This document shows, piece after piece, positions 41,235 through 51,103 of a stretch of 64,000 bases of DNA. Positions within the stretch are counted from its first letter, which is position 1, and each line of letters opens with the position of its first letter. Origin of the DNA: Sphingopyxis sp. (lineage in GTDB: Bacteria; Pseudomonadota; Alphaproteobacteria; Sphingomonadales; Sphingomonadaceae); the NCBI GenBank assembly GCA_017745175.1, contig JAGHZY010000013.1, positions 30,182 to 94,181 on the forward strand, written 5' to 3'. Below the pieces are notes generated by a model. It worked only from the letters and a program-made list of their open reading frames with translations. It did not search any database and was not told where the DNA came from. The position numbers and the translations under genes are program-made.

Positions 41235-41295
41235 CGAAGGGAAAAGGACCGCCCGATGTCCCGCGGTCGGCGTCGGCGTCGGCGCGGAGCCGGCA

Positions 41296-42054
41296 TCAGT
41301 GCGCGAGGATCTGCTGCAGAAAGGCGCGGGCGCGCTCGGTCCCCGGCGCGGTGAAAAAGGCCGCGGGGCTCAGATCCTCGACGATCGCGCCCGCGTCCAT
41401 GAACAGGATGCGGTCCGCCGCTTCGCGCGCAAATCCCATTTCATGGGTGACGCAGACCATGGTGCGCCCCTCGCGCGCGAGCGCGGTCATGACGTCGAGC
41501 ACCTCCTTGATCATCTCGGGATCGAGCGCCGAGGTCGGCTCGTCGAACAGCAATATGTCGGGTTCGAGCGTCAGCGCGCGCGCGATCGCGGCGCGCTGCT
41601 GCTGCCCGCCCGATAGCTGGCCGGGATATTTGGCGGCCTGTTCGGCGATGCGGACCTTCTCGAGATAGGCCATCGCGAGCGCTTCGGCGTCGGGCGCCGA
41701 CCTCCCTCCGACGAGCATCGGGGCGAGCGTGCAATTCTCGAGCACGGTCATGTGCGGAAAGAGATTGAACTGCTGGAACACCATGCCGACGCGGCGCAGC
41801 GCCGCCGCCGCGGCGCGCGTCGGCGCCAGTATGTCGACCCCCTCGATCCGCACCGCGCCCGCCTCGGGCCGCTCGAGGAGGTTCATGCAGCGGATCAGCG
41901 TCGACTTGCCCGACCCCGAGGGTCCGCACAGGACGACGCGCTCGCCCGGCCTGATCGCGAGGTCGATGGCGCGCAGCGCATGAAAGGCGCCATAATATTT
42001 GTCGACGCGCTCGAGGCGGATCGCCGCCGCGGCCGCGCTTCCGGGCGTCGTCAT
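41296..42054 (-). CDS. Polar amino-acid ABC transporter ATP-binding protein
   Basis: A 252-residue ATPase of the GlnQ/HisP class. Walker A GPSGSGKST, Q-loop VFQQFNLFPHMTVLEN, signature QLSGGQQQR, Walker B LLFDEPTSALD and switch VTHEMGF are all intact. It powers the fused permease encoded two genes upstream. Its ATG overlaps the lyase stop (ATGA). It is last in a leftward operon of binding protein, permease, lyase, ATPase. Confidence 0.92.
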   Translation of the reverse strand: MTTPGSAAAAAIRLERVDKYYGAFHALRAIDLAIRPGERVVLCGPSGSGKSTLIRCMNLLERPEAGAVRIEGVDILAPTRAAAAALRRVGMVFQQFNLFPHMTVLENCTLAPMLVGGRSAPDAEALAMAYLEKVRIAEQAAKYPGQLSGGQQQRAAIARALTLEPDILLFDEPTSALDPEMIKEVLDVMTALAREGRTMVCVTHEMGFAREAADRILFMDAGAIVEDLSPAAFFTAPGTERARAFLQQILAH

Positions 42055-43289
42055 GGCCGTGCCCCGCGCAGCGCGCGGACGCGCGCGAAGGCGGCTTCGA
42101 GGTCGGCGACCAGATCGGCGGGCGCCTCGAGACCGGCATGGATGCGGATCAGCGCGCCCTGCGGCTCGTCGCCGGGACAATCGCGCACCGGCGCCGGCCA
42201 GGCGGGGACCGCGAGGCTCTCGAAGCCGCCCCAGCTCGACCCGAGCTGAAAGAGCGTCATGGGATTGAAGAAGGCGCGCGTCTCCTCGTCGTTCAACCCG
42301 TCGAGCCAGACCCCGAACAGGCCGGTGGCGCCGGTAAAATCGCGCTTCCAGATCGCATGGCCGGGATCGTCCGGATGCGCCGGGTAGCGGATCGCCGTCA
42401 CCTCGGGCTGCCGTGCGAACCAGTCGACGAGCGTCGCCGCGGTGCGCTGGTGGCGCTCGAGCCGCGCGTCGAGCGTGCGGATGCCCCGGTGCACGAGATA
42501 GCAATCGTCGGGGCTCGCGCAATTGCCCCAGCGCGCGGCGGCATCCTTGAGCTGCCGATAGACCGTCTCGCTCGCGGCGGTCATCGTCCCGAGCAGGCAA
42601 TCCGAATGCCCCGACAGATATTTGGTCGCCGAGGCGATCGAGATATCGACGCCGTGCGCGAGCGGCCTGAAGAAGAGCGGGGTCGCCCAGCTGTTGTCGA
42701 CCGCGGTCAAAATGCCGCGGCTGCGCGCGACCTGCGCGATCGCGGGCACGTCGATCATGTCGAAGGTATGCGATCCCGGGGTCTCCATATAGATCATCCG
42801 GGTGTTCGGCCGGCAGAGCGCGGCGATATCCGCGCCGATGCCGGCGCCGAAAAATTCGACCTCGACCCCGAAGCGCGCGAGGACCTCGGTGACGAAGCGG
42901 CGCGTCGGTCCGTAGACGCAGTCGGCGACGAGCAGATGGTCGCCCTGCCCGGCGAAGGCCGCGAGCGTCAGCGCGATCGCGCTCGTTCCCGACGCGGTGA
43001 CGACCGCGGCGAAGCCGCCCTCGAGCGCGCTCACCGCCTCGGCGAGCGCGAAGCTGGTGCGCGTGCCGTAGAGGCCGTAGATGACCTCGTCATACAGGCC
43101 CTTGTGGCGGTCCATATAGGCCTCGACCGTCGCATAGATGATCGTCGAGGCCCGATCGACCGGCGGATTGACGAGCCCGCCCTGCCCGGCGGGGCGCGGC
43201 CCGGCGTGCACGGCGCGGGTTGCCTCCTGCCAGCGTGGGCCGGCATCGCGCCGCATGGCCGATGCGTCGCGATCGCGATTATCCTGCAT
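42051..43289 (-). CDS. metC: PLP-dependent cystathionine beta-lyase (MetC-like)
   Basis: A 412-residue Cys/Met-metabolism PLP enzyme. The PLP Lys is in SIASATKYLSGHSD, preceded by VDNSWATPLF; the N-terminal TRAVHAGPRP and STIIYATVEAY motifs and the C-terminal GSSWGGFESLAVP box match MetC/cystathionine beta-lyases. It would cleave cystathionine or cystine-like thioethers to a thiol, pyruvate and ammonia. The gene lies inside a polar amino-acid ABC transporter operon, so the imported substrate is probably a sulfur amino acid. ATG chosen over a 40-codon upstream extension because it fits the family N-terminus; it overlaps the permease stop by 11 bases. Confidence 0.85.
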   Translation of the reverse strand: MQDNRDRDASAMRRDAGPRWQEATRAVHAGPRPAGQGGLVNPPVDRASTIIYATVEAYMDRHKGLYDEVIYGLYGTRTSFALAEAVSALEGGFAAVVTASGTSAIALTLAAFAGQGDHLLVADCVYGPTRRFVTEVLARFGVEVEFFGAGIGADIAALCRPNTRMIYMETPGSHTFDMIDVPAIAQVARSRGILTAVDNSWATPLFFRPLAHGVDISIASATKYLSGHSDCLLGTMTAASETVYRQLKDAAARWGNCASPDDCYLVHRGIRTLDARLERHQRTAATLVDWFARQPEVTAIRYPAHPDDPGHAIWKRDFTGATGLFGVWLDGLNDEETRAFFNPMTLFQLGSSWGGFESLAVPAWPAPVRDCPGDEPQGALIRIHAGLEAPADLVADLEAAFARVRALRGARP

Positions 43290-45477
43290 GATATAGTTTC
43301 CGTTCGATTTTGAGGCTGAGCCGCGAGAGCGTAAAGCAGAGGAGAAAGAAGAGCGTCCCGGTGAAGAGATAGGCTTCGGCGAAATAGGGCCGCCATTGCG
43401 CCTCGACATAGGACAGGCGGGTGGTCTGGAGGAGGTCGAACACCCCGACGATGAGGACCAGGGTCGTATTCTTCACTTCGCTGATCGAGGTGTTGACGAG
43501 CCCCGGGACGCTGACCCGCAGCGCCTGCGGCAGGATGACGCGCCGGCGCGCCTGCCATTTGGACAGGCCGAGCGCCTGCGCCGCCTCGGCCTGCCCGGGC
43601 GGCACCGCGAGCAGGCCGCCGCGTATCACTTCGGCCATATAGGCGGCGGTGAAGAGCGTCAGCGCCAGCTGGACGCGCGGCAGGCTGTCGATCGAGATTT
43701 GCGGCGGGACGAACAGCGGGAACATCACCGCGGCGAGGAACAGCACGCCGATCAGCGGCGTCCCGCGCAGCATTTCGATGAAGGCCGTGCTCGCCCAGCG
43801 CAGCGGACGCCGCCGCGAGCGGCGGCCGAAGGCGAGCAGGATCGCGAGCGGAAAGGCCGCGACGACCGCGATGCTGGCGAGCAGCAGCGTCACCGGGAGC
43901 CCGCTCCACTTGCCCATCGGCACCGGTACGAGGCCGGCGAAGCCGCCGTGGAGGAGCAGGATGGCGAGGCAGATCGCGGCGATCCAGAGGAAGGCGAGGC
44001 CGCGCCGCCAGAAACGCACCGCGAAGGAAGCGCCGAGGCACGCCAGCAGCACCGATACCGCAAGCGCCGCGCGCCATTGCTCGGTTTCGGGATAGGTGCC
44101 GAAGAGGATGAGCCGGGCATTGTCGCGCAGGAACGGCCAGCACGCGCCGCCGTTGAGGCGGCACGCCGCCGCGCCGCCCGCGAAGGTCGCATCGAGAAGG
44201 AGCCAGGAGATCGCGTGCGCCGCCGCGGCCGCGACGAGCAGCGCAGCGCCGATCGAGAGCAACGCCTGCCGCGGGCTCCCGAACAGGTTGCGCCGCGCCC
44301 AGGCGGCCCAGCGCGCCGGCGCGAAGGCCGGGAAGGCCTCGGCGCTCCGCCCGCCGCCCGGGCGCCCCGCCTGCCCCGGCACGCTCCAGCCGAAGCGCCG
44401 CGCATAGAGGCCCGTCGCGAGGGAGAGGAGCAGCGACAGCGCGAGGAAGGTCGACACCATCAGCCCGACGCCTTCGAGCGCCTGTCCGGTCTGGCTGATC
44501 ACCGTGTCGACGACCGAGACAAATTCGGGATAGCCGATCGCGACGCCGAGCGAACTGTTCTTGAGCGTGTTGAGATGCCAGCTCGTCATCGGCGGCAGCG
44601 CGATGCGCAGCGCCTGGGGAATGACGATGCGCGTCATCGTCTGCGCGGGCGAAAGCCCGAGCACCGCCGCTGCCTCGCGCTGGCCCGCGGGGACCGCGCC
44701 GATCGCGGCGCGGAAGATTTCGGCAAGATAGGCCGAGGCATAGACCGACAGGCCGATCACGAGGGTCAGAAATTCGGTCGAAAGCGACAGCCCGCCGTCG
44801 GAGCCGAAGCGTCCGGCGCGCGGTATGTCGAGATGGCTCCGCGCGGCGAGCACGACGAGGAGGACGAACAGCACAGCGCCGGGCAGCTGCATCCGGCGGC
44901 GCGTGAACGGCGATCCGCGCCGCAGGGCGATCGCGCCGGCGAAGGCCGCGGCGAGCAGCAGTGCGAACAGCAAGGGATCGCCCGGAACGGGCATCGGCAG
45001 GTGGAGGCCGCGATTGTCGAGCGCCGCCCCGCCCCCCGAAGCGCTGCCCGGCGACGGCAAGCCGAACAACAGCGCCGCGTACCAGACGAAGATCTGGAGC
45101 AGCAGCGGGATGTTGCGTACGAGCTCGACATAGAGTCCCGAAAGCCGGACGAGGAGCCAGTTCGACGACAGGCGCGCGATGCAGACCGCGAAGCCCGCCA
45201 GCGTCGAGAGGATGATGGCGATCGCGGCGACGAGCAATGTGTTGAGCAGCCCGGCGAGCAGCGCCGCCGCATAGCTGCTGCCCGGCGCATAATCGATCAG
45301 CGTTTCGCCGATCGCGAACCCCGCCCGTTCCGAGAGGAAGCCGAAGCCGGTCCGGATGTTCCGGTCGGCGAGATTGGCCGCCAGCGTGCCGGACAGGCCG
45401 TAGATGGCGAAAAGCCCCAGCGCGGCGATCAGCCATGGCAGCGCCGCGGCAGCGCGCCCCTTCCCCGCCCGCGTCAT
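43279..45477 (-). CDS. Fused double permease of a polar amino-acid ABC transporter
   Basis: A 732-residue protein in which the two usually separate HisM/HisQ-type permeases (AapQ and AapM order) are one chain. Each half carries its own EAA loop: EIFRAAIGAVPAGQREAAAV around residue 255 and EVIRGGLLAVPPGQAEAAQA near residue 620, each followed by an IxPQALR motif. A long, partly Pro/Ala-rich linker joins them (about residues 375-400). Eight or more membrane segments per half-pair are visible. Stop and start overlap the neighbours (ATGA with the binding protein). Confidence 0.87.
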   Translation of the reverse strand: MTRAGKGRAAAALPWLIAALGLFAIYGLSGTLAANLADRNIRTGFGFLSERAGFAIGETLIDYAPGSSYAAALLAGLLNTLLVAAIAIILSTLAGFAVCIARLSSNWLLVRLSGLYVELVRNIPLLLQIFVWYAALLFGLPSPGSASGGGAALDNRGLHLPMPVPGDPLLFALLLAAAFAGAIALRRGSPFTRRRMQLPGAVLFVLLVVLAARSHLDIPRAGRFGSDGGLSLSTEFLTLVIGLSVYASAYLAEIFRAAIGAVPAGQREAAAVLGLSPAQTMTRIVIPQALRIALPPMTSWHLNTLKNSSLGVAIGYPEFVSVVDTVISQTGQALEGVGLMVSTFLALSLLLSLATGLYARRFGWSVPGQAGRPGGGRSAEAFPAFAPARWAAWARRNLFGSPRQALLSIGAALLVAAAAAHAISWLLLDATFAGGAAACRLNGGACWPFLRDNARLILFGTYPETEQWRAALAVSVLLACLGASFAVRFWRRGLAFLWIAAICLAILLLHGGFAGLVPVPMGKWSGLPVTLLLASIAVVAAFPLAILLAFGRRSRRRPLRWASTAFIEMLRGTPLIGVLFLAAVMFPLFVPPQISIDSLPRVQLALTLFTAAYMAEVIRGGLLAVPPGQAEAAQALGLSKWQARRRVILPQALRVSVPGLVNTSISEVKNTTLVLIVGVFDLLQTTRLSYVEAQWRPYFAEAYLFTGTLFFLLCFTLSRLSLKIERKLYHAG

Positions 45478-46538
45478 CGCATCGGCAGCGGGTAGATCAA
45501 CCCGCCGTCCCGGTAGAGCCGGTTCTGTCCGCGCTCGACGCCGAGCGGCGCGATGTGCCGGTCGAAGATCTCGCCATAATGGCCGGTTGCCCGAATGGCG
45601 CGATAGGCCCAGTCATCATCGAGCCCGAGCGACCGCCCGAAGCCGGGGAGCCCGCCGAGCAGCTTGCGGACCTCGGGATCGGGCGAGCGCAGGCGCAGAT
45701 TCGCCGCATTCTCCCGGGTGATGCCCATTTCCTCGGCGGCGACGAGCGCGTTGAGCACCCATTTGTTGATTTCATACCATTGCTCGTCGTCGCTGCGCAC
45801 CACGGGACCCACCGGCTCCTTGGTCAGCCGCTCGGGCAGGACGACATAATCGTCCGGGTGCGCGGCGTCGGCGAGGCGGATGACGGTCAGCGTGAAGGCG
45901 TCGGTGGTCATCGCATCGCAGCGGCCGGCGAAGAAGGCGAGCTTCGCTTCCTCGGGATTTTCGAACACCACCGACTGGAAGGTCATGCCCTTGCGCTCGA
46001 AAAATTCGGCGGTGTTGAGCTCCGACGTCGTGCCCTTGGTGATGCAGATCGACGCGCCGTCGAGATCGGCGGCAGCGGCGACCCCCGATCGCCGCGGCAC
46101 GAGGAAGCTCTGCCCGTCATAATAGAGGATGCCCGCGAAATTGACCCCGAGATCGGTATCGCGCGTCAGCGTCCAGGTCGTGGTCCGCGACAGCACATCG
46201 GCCTCGCCGGTCTGGACGATGGTGAAACGCTTGTTCGAGGCGACCGGCATGAACTTGACCTTGCCGGGATCGCCAAGAACCGCCGCCGCCAGCGCGCGGC
46301 AATAATCGACGAAGAAGCCCTGCCAGCGCCCCGATCGGTCGAGATAGGACATGCCGAGCTGCCCGGTGTGGATGGCGCAATTGACGGTGCCGCGCGCACG
46401 GATGCGCGCCAGCGTCGATCCTTTTTCGGCGGCGACGCCCGTCGCCTGCGACGCGGCACCATCGCCGCCGCCGCACGCCGCGACAAGGCAAAGAGGAATT
46501 GCCAGCGCGAGCGCGCGCAGGGCACGCAGCCTATTCAT
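45474..46538 (-). CDS. Amino-acid ABC transporter substrate-binding lipoprotein
   Basis: A 354-residue periplasmic binding protein of family 3 (SBP_bac_3, AapJ-like). Lipobox LVAAC after the MNRLRALRALALAIPLC signal. Family motifs: LARIRARGTVNCAIHTGQLG, GFFVDYCRALAAAVLGDPGK, SRTTTWTLTRDTDLGVNFA and ICITKGTTSELNTAEFFERK. First gene of a leftward operon with permease, lyase and ATPase. The operon promoter should lie in the 55 bases shared with the divergent LysR gene. The ligand is probably a polar sulfur amino acid, inferred only from the lyase. Confidence 0.9.
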   Translation of the reverse strand: MNRLRALRALALAIPLCLVAACGGGDGAASQATGVAAEKGSTLARIRARGTVNCAIHTGQLGMSYLDRSGRWQGFFVDYCRALAAAVLGDPGKVKFMPVASNKRFTIVQTGEADVLSRTTTWTLTRDTDLGVNFAGILYYDGQSFLVPRRSGVAAAADLDGASICITKGTTSELNTAEFFERKGMTFQSVVFENPEEAKLAFFAGRCDAMTTDAFTLTVIRLADAAHPDDYVVLPERLTKEPVGPVVRSDDEQWYEINKWVLNALVAAEEMGITRENAANLRLRSPDPEVRKLLGGLPGFGRSLGLDDDWAYRAIRATGHYGEIFDRHIAPLGVERGQNRLYRDGGLIYPLPMR

Positions 46539-46593
46539 ATTCAGCGGCTTCCAGCTTAAGGTCATCGCAATTGCTTATAGGGGCGCGTGCCAT

Positions 46594-47499
46594 ATGAACC
46601 TTCGCCAACTCGAGGCCTTCCGCGCCGTCATGCTTTCGGGTTCGGTGACCCAGGCGGCGCAATCGCTCAATCTGTCGCAGCCGGCGGTCAGCAAGATGCT
46701 CTCGGATCTCGAGCATCAGCTCGGATTTCGCCTTTTCCTGCGTTCGCGCGGCAGCGCGCTCACGATCACGCCCGAGGCAGACGCCTTCTTCTACGAAGTC
46801 GAACGCAGCTTCTCCGGGATCGCGGCGCTGAAGCGCGTCGCCGAGGATATCCGCAACATGGCGACGGGGACGCTGCGGATCGCGGCGCTTCCCGCGCTTG
46901 CGGTGAGCTTTCTCCCGCAGGTCATCGGCGCCTTTCGCGCGAAGCATCCCGGGGTCACCATCCAGCTCCAGACCCGCAGCTCGTCGACCGTGCGGCAGTG
47001 GATGGCCAACCAGCAGTTCGATATCGGACTCGCGACGCCGGCGCGCGAACTGCCGGGGATCCGCATGGAGCGCTTTCTGCGCTGCGCGGGTGCATGCGTC
47101 ATGCCGCCGGATCACCGGCTCGCGGCGAAAGAGGTCGTCCGGCCGCGCGATCTCGAGGGCGAAGCCTTTATTTCGCTCGCGCTCGAGGATGGCGCGCGGC
47201 ACCGGATCGACCGCATCTTCGAGGATGCCGGCGTCAACCGGAACATGGTCATCGAAACCCAATATGCGATGACAATCTGCGCGCTGGTAATGCAAGGTGT
47301 GGGTTGCTCCATTCTCAATCCGGTCACGGCGGCCGATTTTGCCGGGCGCGGCCTCGTCGTGCGCCCGTTCGTGCCCGAGGTGTTCTTCGAATATATGATC
47401 TTCACCCCCCGCCTCCGGCCGGTCTCGCAGGTGGCGGTGGCCTTCGTCGCGATGCTCGAAGACCATCGCGAACGCCTGTTCGGCAGCGCGGCGAGCTGA
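46594..47499 (+). CDS. LysR-family regulator
   Basis: A 301-residue LysR regulator. The N-terminal HTH is MNLRQLEAFRAVMLSGSVTQ, then AAQSLNLSQPAVSKMLSDLE; the rest is the typical periplasmic-binding-like effector domain (RIAALPALAVSFLPQVIGAF). It is divergent from the amino-acid transporter operon with only 55 bases between, the normal layout for a LysR that controls its neighbour, likely with the amino acid as co-inducer. The TonB receptor gene converges on it from the right. Confidence 0.9.
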   Translation: MNLRQLEAFRAVMLSGSVTQAAQSLNLSQPAVSKMLSDLEHQLGFRLFLRSRGSALTITPEADAFFYEVERSFSGIAALKRVAEDIRNMATGTLRIAALPALAVSFLPQVIGAFRAKHPGVTIQLQTRSSSTVRQWMANQQFDIGLATPARELPGIRMERFLRCAGACVMPPDHRLAAKEVVRPRDLEGEAFISLALEDGARHRIDRIFEDAGVNRNMVIETQYAMTICALVMQGVGCSILNPVTAADFAGRGLVVRPFVPEVFFEYMIFTPRLRPVSQVAVAFVAMLEDHRERLFGSAAS

Positions 47500-47542
47500 C
47501 GCCGCCGCGGCGCGGCGGGCACGCCCCCCCGCCCGCGCCCGG

Positions 47543-50014
47543 TCAAAAGGTCGCGGTCGCGCGCAGATACCAGAATCCGCCGTTGAAGCCGGTCGGGGCG
47601 AAGCGAAGATAACGGATGCCGTTGTTGATCTGCGACTGGCGCGCTTCGACATCGGGATAATTGTCGAAGATATTCTCGCCGCCGACCGCGAGCTTGAGCA
47701 TGTCGCTGACGCGGTAGGAAAGCTCGAGATCGACGAGCAGCTCGGCGCCGCCCGTCTGGTCGGCCGAAGGCACGGCGCCATAGTCGGTCCATTTTCCGTA
47801 ATAGTTCGCGCGCGCGACGAGACCGAAGCGGTCGCCTTCATATGTGAAGCTCGCATTGCCTTTCCATTTCGGCACGAAGCCCTCGAGCTCGAGCAACCGC
47901 TCGCGGTCGGCGGTGATCACGGGCGATGCCCGGATGACGTCGGTTTTCGTGTAGTTGCCGTTGAGGCCCAGCGTCGCCTTGCCGCCCGCGAGGTCGAAGC
48001 CCATCGTCAGCACCGCATCGACGCCCTGGGTGCGGCTGTCGAAGCTGTTGGTGAAGAAGCTGACCTGCTGGAAGGAATCGCCGCCCGGGATCCCGAGCGC
48101 GGCAAGCTCGGCGCGCTGCGCGGGCGTGAGATTGAAATTGCCGGACACCGCGATGCGGTCCTCGACCTTGATATTGAAATAGTCGAGCGTGAGCGTGATG
48201 CGGTTCGACGGCTTGACGACGATGCCGCCCGCGACATTGAAGGATGTTTCGGGACGCAGCGGGGTCGCGCCGAAGAAACGCGCGACCGGATTGTTCGGGG
48301 CGATAATGCCCGCGGTCAGCGGCGCACCGGTCACCGAATCGATGTTGGTCTGGACCTGCGAGGCATTGGACTGGCCCGGCGTGGGAGCCCGGAACCCGGT
48401 GTTCACCGAGCCGCGCACCGCGAACAGGTCCGAGAAATCGTAGCGCGCGTTGACCTTCCAGGTGAATTTCGAGCCGAAATCCGAATAATCCTCATAGCGG
48501 CCGGCGAGCCCGAACTGGAGCGCTTCGGAAATATTGCCCTCGATGGAGCTGTAGGCGGCCCAGTTGCGGCGTGCGAATTCGCCCGCCTGGACCGGGCTGA
48601 AGCCCGGGAAGCCGTTCGATCCGACCGGAAGCCCTGTCCGCCTTCCCGTGTCGGGATCGATCACCGAGGCGAATGCTCCGACCTGCCAGGATGCGACGTC
48701 ACCCGCCGTAATCTCGTAGATTTCGCGCCGGTATTCGAGCCCCCCGGCGAGGGTCAGCGGATCGCCCGCCCCGATGTTCACCGGATAGGTGAGATCGAGA
48801 TTGAAGGCGAGTTCCCGCTGTTCGAGTTCGCCCGGTCTGAAGCGCGTCGGCGACGCGAGGCCGAGCGAGGGATTGACCGTGTTGTCGATCCGGTACGCGG
48901 CGTGGTTCTGCCCGTAGGACGCGCTGAGGTCGTAGGTGAGGCCCGAGGATAGTTCGCCCTTGAGGCCGGCAGCCAGCGCCGCATCGGTCACCGTCGCGCC
49001 GAATTCGGGCGTGAAGCCGCCGGGGAAAAGCGACCGGAAGCTGAAACGCTGACCGCCGGGCGCGTTCGTAAGCGGAATCGAGGTGCCGATGAAGCTCGTG
49101 TCGGGATGGCGGTAGAAAAAGGCCGTCGTGCCCCGGCTCCAGCTATAGTTGCCGAAGGTATAGAATTGCATCTCGTCGGAGAGATCGACGCCCGCGTTGA
49201 CGAAGAGGCGCGCCGCTTCGGTTTCGGGATTGCCCCAGCGCTGCGCGGGGACGGGCACGCCCTCGACGCCGGCATCGATCAGCGCCTGCGCATCGGGACG
49301 CTGGATGCCGCGCGACGTCGTGTTGCTGTTCACATATTCGCCGCTGATATTGACGAAACCGTCGGCGGTGAAGGGAATACCGACATTGCCCTGGACGAGA
49401 AAATCCTGCCCGTCGCCCTCATAATATTGGCCGTAGCGCGCGATCAGAACCCCGCCCTCGCGATCGCGCCGGAGGCCGAAATTGAGCACGCCGGCGATCG
49501 CGTCCGAACCGTAGAGCGCCGAAGCCCCGTCGCGCAGCACTTCGAGCTGACCGATCGCGATCGACGGGATCGCTGAGAGGTCGGGGCCCTGCGAGCCGCG
49601 GATATAGGGAATGTTGGTAAACTGCACCGTCGCTCCGCGGTGCCGCCGCTTGCCGTTGACGAGCACGAGCGTCTGGTCGGGCGGCAGGCCGCGCAGCGAA
49701 AAGGGACGGGTGAACACGGCGCCATCGTTGCTGACGAGACGCTGCACGTTGAGCGAAGGCACCTCGGTGCGCAGGAGATCGTTCATGTCGGCCGTACCCT
49801 TGTCGAGCAGTTCCTCGCCGGTGATGATATCGATCGGCTGCGCCGAATCGGCAGCCTTGAGATCGTTGCGACGCGTGCCGGTGACGACGATGTCGCCCTG
49901 CCCGCTACCGGCCTCGGCGTCCGGGGCCTCCTGGGCCATCGCCGGCAGCGAAACCGGGACCGAGGCGAGCAGCAGCGCGACGATCGACGTACCTGAATGA
50001 AGCAGCCTGGACAT
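47543..50014 (-). CDS. TonB-dependent receptor
   Basis: An 823-residue outer-membrane receptor. Signal peptide about 1-28 (LLLASVPVSLPAMAQ), TonB-box-like DIVVTGTRRND, plug domain (AQPIDIITGEELLDKGTADM, PFSLRGLPPDQTLVLVNGKR, VLRDGASALYGSDAIAGVLN) and barrel ending LRATATF. It resembles sphingomonad receptors for large or polar nutrients rather than classic siderophore receptors. GGGAGG lies before the ATG. It lies beside the LysR and amino-acid uptake genes and may feed the same substrate across the outer membrane. Confidence 0.9.
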   Translation of the reverse strand: MSRLLHSGTSIVALLLASVPVSLPAMAQEAPDAEAGSGQGDIVVTGTRRNDLKAADSAQPIDIITGEELLDKGTADMNDLLRTEVPSLNVQRLVSNDGAVFTRPFSLRGLPPDQTLVLVNGKRRHRGATVQFTNIPYIRGSQGPDLSAIPSIAIGQLEVLRDGASALYGSDAIAGVLNFGLRRDREGGVLIARYGQYYEGDGQDFLVQGNVGIPFTADGFVNISGEYVNSNTTSRGIQRPDAQALIDAGVEGVPVPAQRWGNPETEAARLFVNAGVDLSDEMQFYTFGNYSWSRGTTAFFYRHPDTSFIGTSIPLTNAPGGQRFSFRSLFPGGFTPEFGATVTDAALAAGLKGELSSGLTYDLSASYGQNHAAYRIDNTVNPSLGLASPTRFRPGELEQRELAFNLDLTYPVNIGAGDPLTLAGGLEYRREIYEITAGDVASWQVGAFASVIDPDTGRRTGLPVGSNGFPGFSPVQAGEFARRNWAAYSSIEGNISEALQFGLAGRYEDYSDFGSKFTWKVNARYDFSDLFAVRGSVNTGFRAPTPGQSNASQVQTNIDSVTGAPLTAGIIAPNNPVARFFGATPLRPETSFNVAGGIVVKPSNRITLTLDYFNIKVEDRIAVSGNFNLTPAQRAELAALGIPGGDSFQQVSFFTNSFDSRTQGVDAVLTMGFDLAGGKATLGLNGNYTKTDVIRASPVITADRERLLELEGFVPKWKGNASFTYEGDRFGLVARANYYGKWTDYGAVPSADQTGGAELLVDLELSYRVSDMLKLAVGGENIFDNYPDVEARQSQINNGIRYLRFAPTGFNGGFWYLRATATF

Positions 50015-50627
50015 TTTGACCTCCCCTTGTCCGGTCGGCGATACCGCCGTCCTCTTGCGCCATTCGCTATCCCGCCGGCGCGTGGCCTGGCCAGAAATAA
50101 TTACCGCTTATCGATAATAGCGAGATGGTTATTCCATTTCGTTATATGTTGGAGCGAACCTCGATCACCCGGCACCGGGCGAACCCCCGCCGGGAACCGC
50201 GGGCCTTCCTGCGGGGGCGCCCCCTGCGGGGGGGAGCCAGACGCCAGCGCGTCCGCCGCGCGAAGCGCAGCTGGCTTCGCACAAGCGGACCATCGCCGCG
50301 GAGCGGACCGCTCGCGCGCGATCGCCATGTTCGCAGCAATTGCGACGCCGCAGTCCGCCGCGCACCTTCGATCAGGCGCGAAAGGCGGCGGACCTTCCCG
50401 CGGCATCGAACGCACGCACCGCACAGGCGCCCGCGCGGGCGTCCGGCATTTCCCTGTCGGGAGAGCCGCGCGGCGTGCGCGGCGGGCTGCTGCGACAAGG
50501 AGCGCGCCGCGCCGGATTCACCGCGCGGCTCCACAGCGGTCAGCCGCCGCTGCGCGCCAGCGAGGCGGGTCGACGCGCGCGGCCGGAAGACCGGCGACTC
50601 GGTCCCCGCCGCACTGCCGGCCGCGGA
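50015..50627. other. Intergenic region between two leftward genes
   Basis: About 610 bases. The first 150 are AT-rich (receptor promoter; includes the palindrome-like TTATCGATAA). The rest is GC-rich without a credible ORF. Confidence 0.5.
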
Positions 50628-51071
50628 TCACATGCGCTCCAATATTGTCTTCATCTGCTCGATCTCGGCTTTCTGGCTGCGGATGATTTCCACGCAGAGC
50701 CCGCGAACCTCGGGATCGGAAAGCCGCGCCTGTTCGCACATGAGAATGGCCCCCGAATGATGGGGTATCATCGACCGCAAAAAGGCGCTGTCGCCGATCG
50801 TCGTCTGCGTGCGGATCAGCGCGAAACTGCCGAAGAAGGCGATCGCGGCGCCGAGCAGCAAGGCCGTGTTGAGGCGCCTCGACGGGAACATGTCGGGCAT
50901 CGCGACGACCATCAGCACCACCATGGGCGCCACCATCATCAGCGTCATGTAGAGCATGTTGAGATTGTTGTAGAAGCTCGACAAGCGGTCGATCATCACG
51001 AACATCACCAGATACATGACGACGCCGCCGGCGATCGTTTGCCAGGTCAGGCTCTTATAGGCAGGCTTCAC
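50628..51071 (-). CDS. DUF305 membrane protein of the copper island
   Basis: A 147-residue protein with membrane segments at about 10-26, 37-60 and 70-88 and a C-terminal DUF305 domain including FLRSMIPHHSGAILMCEQAR. The His-His/Met-Cys pattern of MIPHHSGAILMC is typical of DUF305 proteins in copper clusters and may bind copper. GTG start with AGGAGA 8 bases upstream; a longer ORF has no start signal. Last of the leftward copA-copB group, 32 bases after copB. No enzymatic role is known. Confidence 0.78.
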   Translation of the reverse strand: MKPAYKSLTWQTIAGGVVMYLVMFVMIDRLSSFYNNLNMLYMTLMMVAPMVVLMVVAMPDMFPSRRLNTALLLGAAIAFFGSFALIRTQTTIGDSAFLRSMIPHHSGAILMCEQARLSDPEVRGLCVEIIRSQKAEIEQMKTILERM

Positions 51072-51103
51072 GGCACTTCTCCTACGCGTTGTCCACCCCC
51101 GAA

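Noticed and set aside
43396..45495. 699-codon plus-strand ORF opposite the fused permease
   Set aside because: Arg/Gln/Glu-rich antisense reading; the minus strand has intact EAA motifs and membrane segments.
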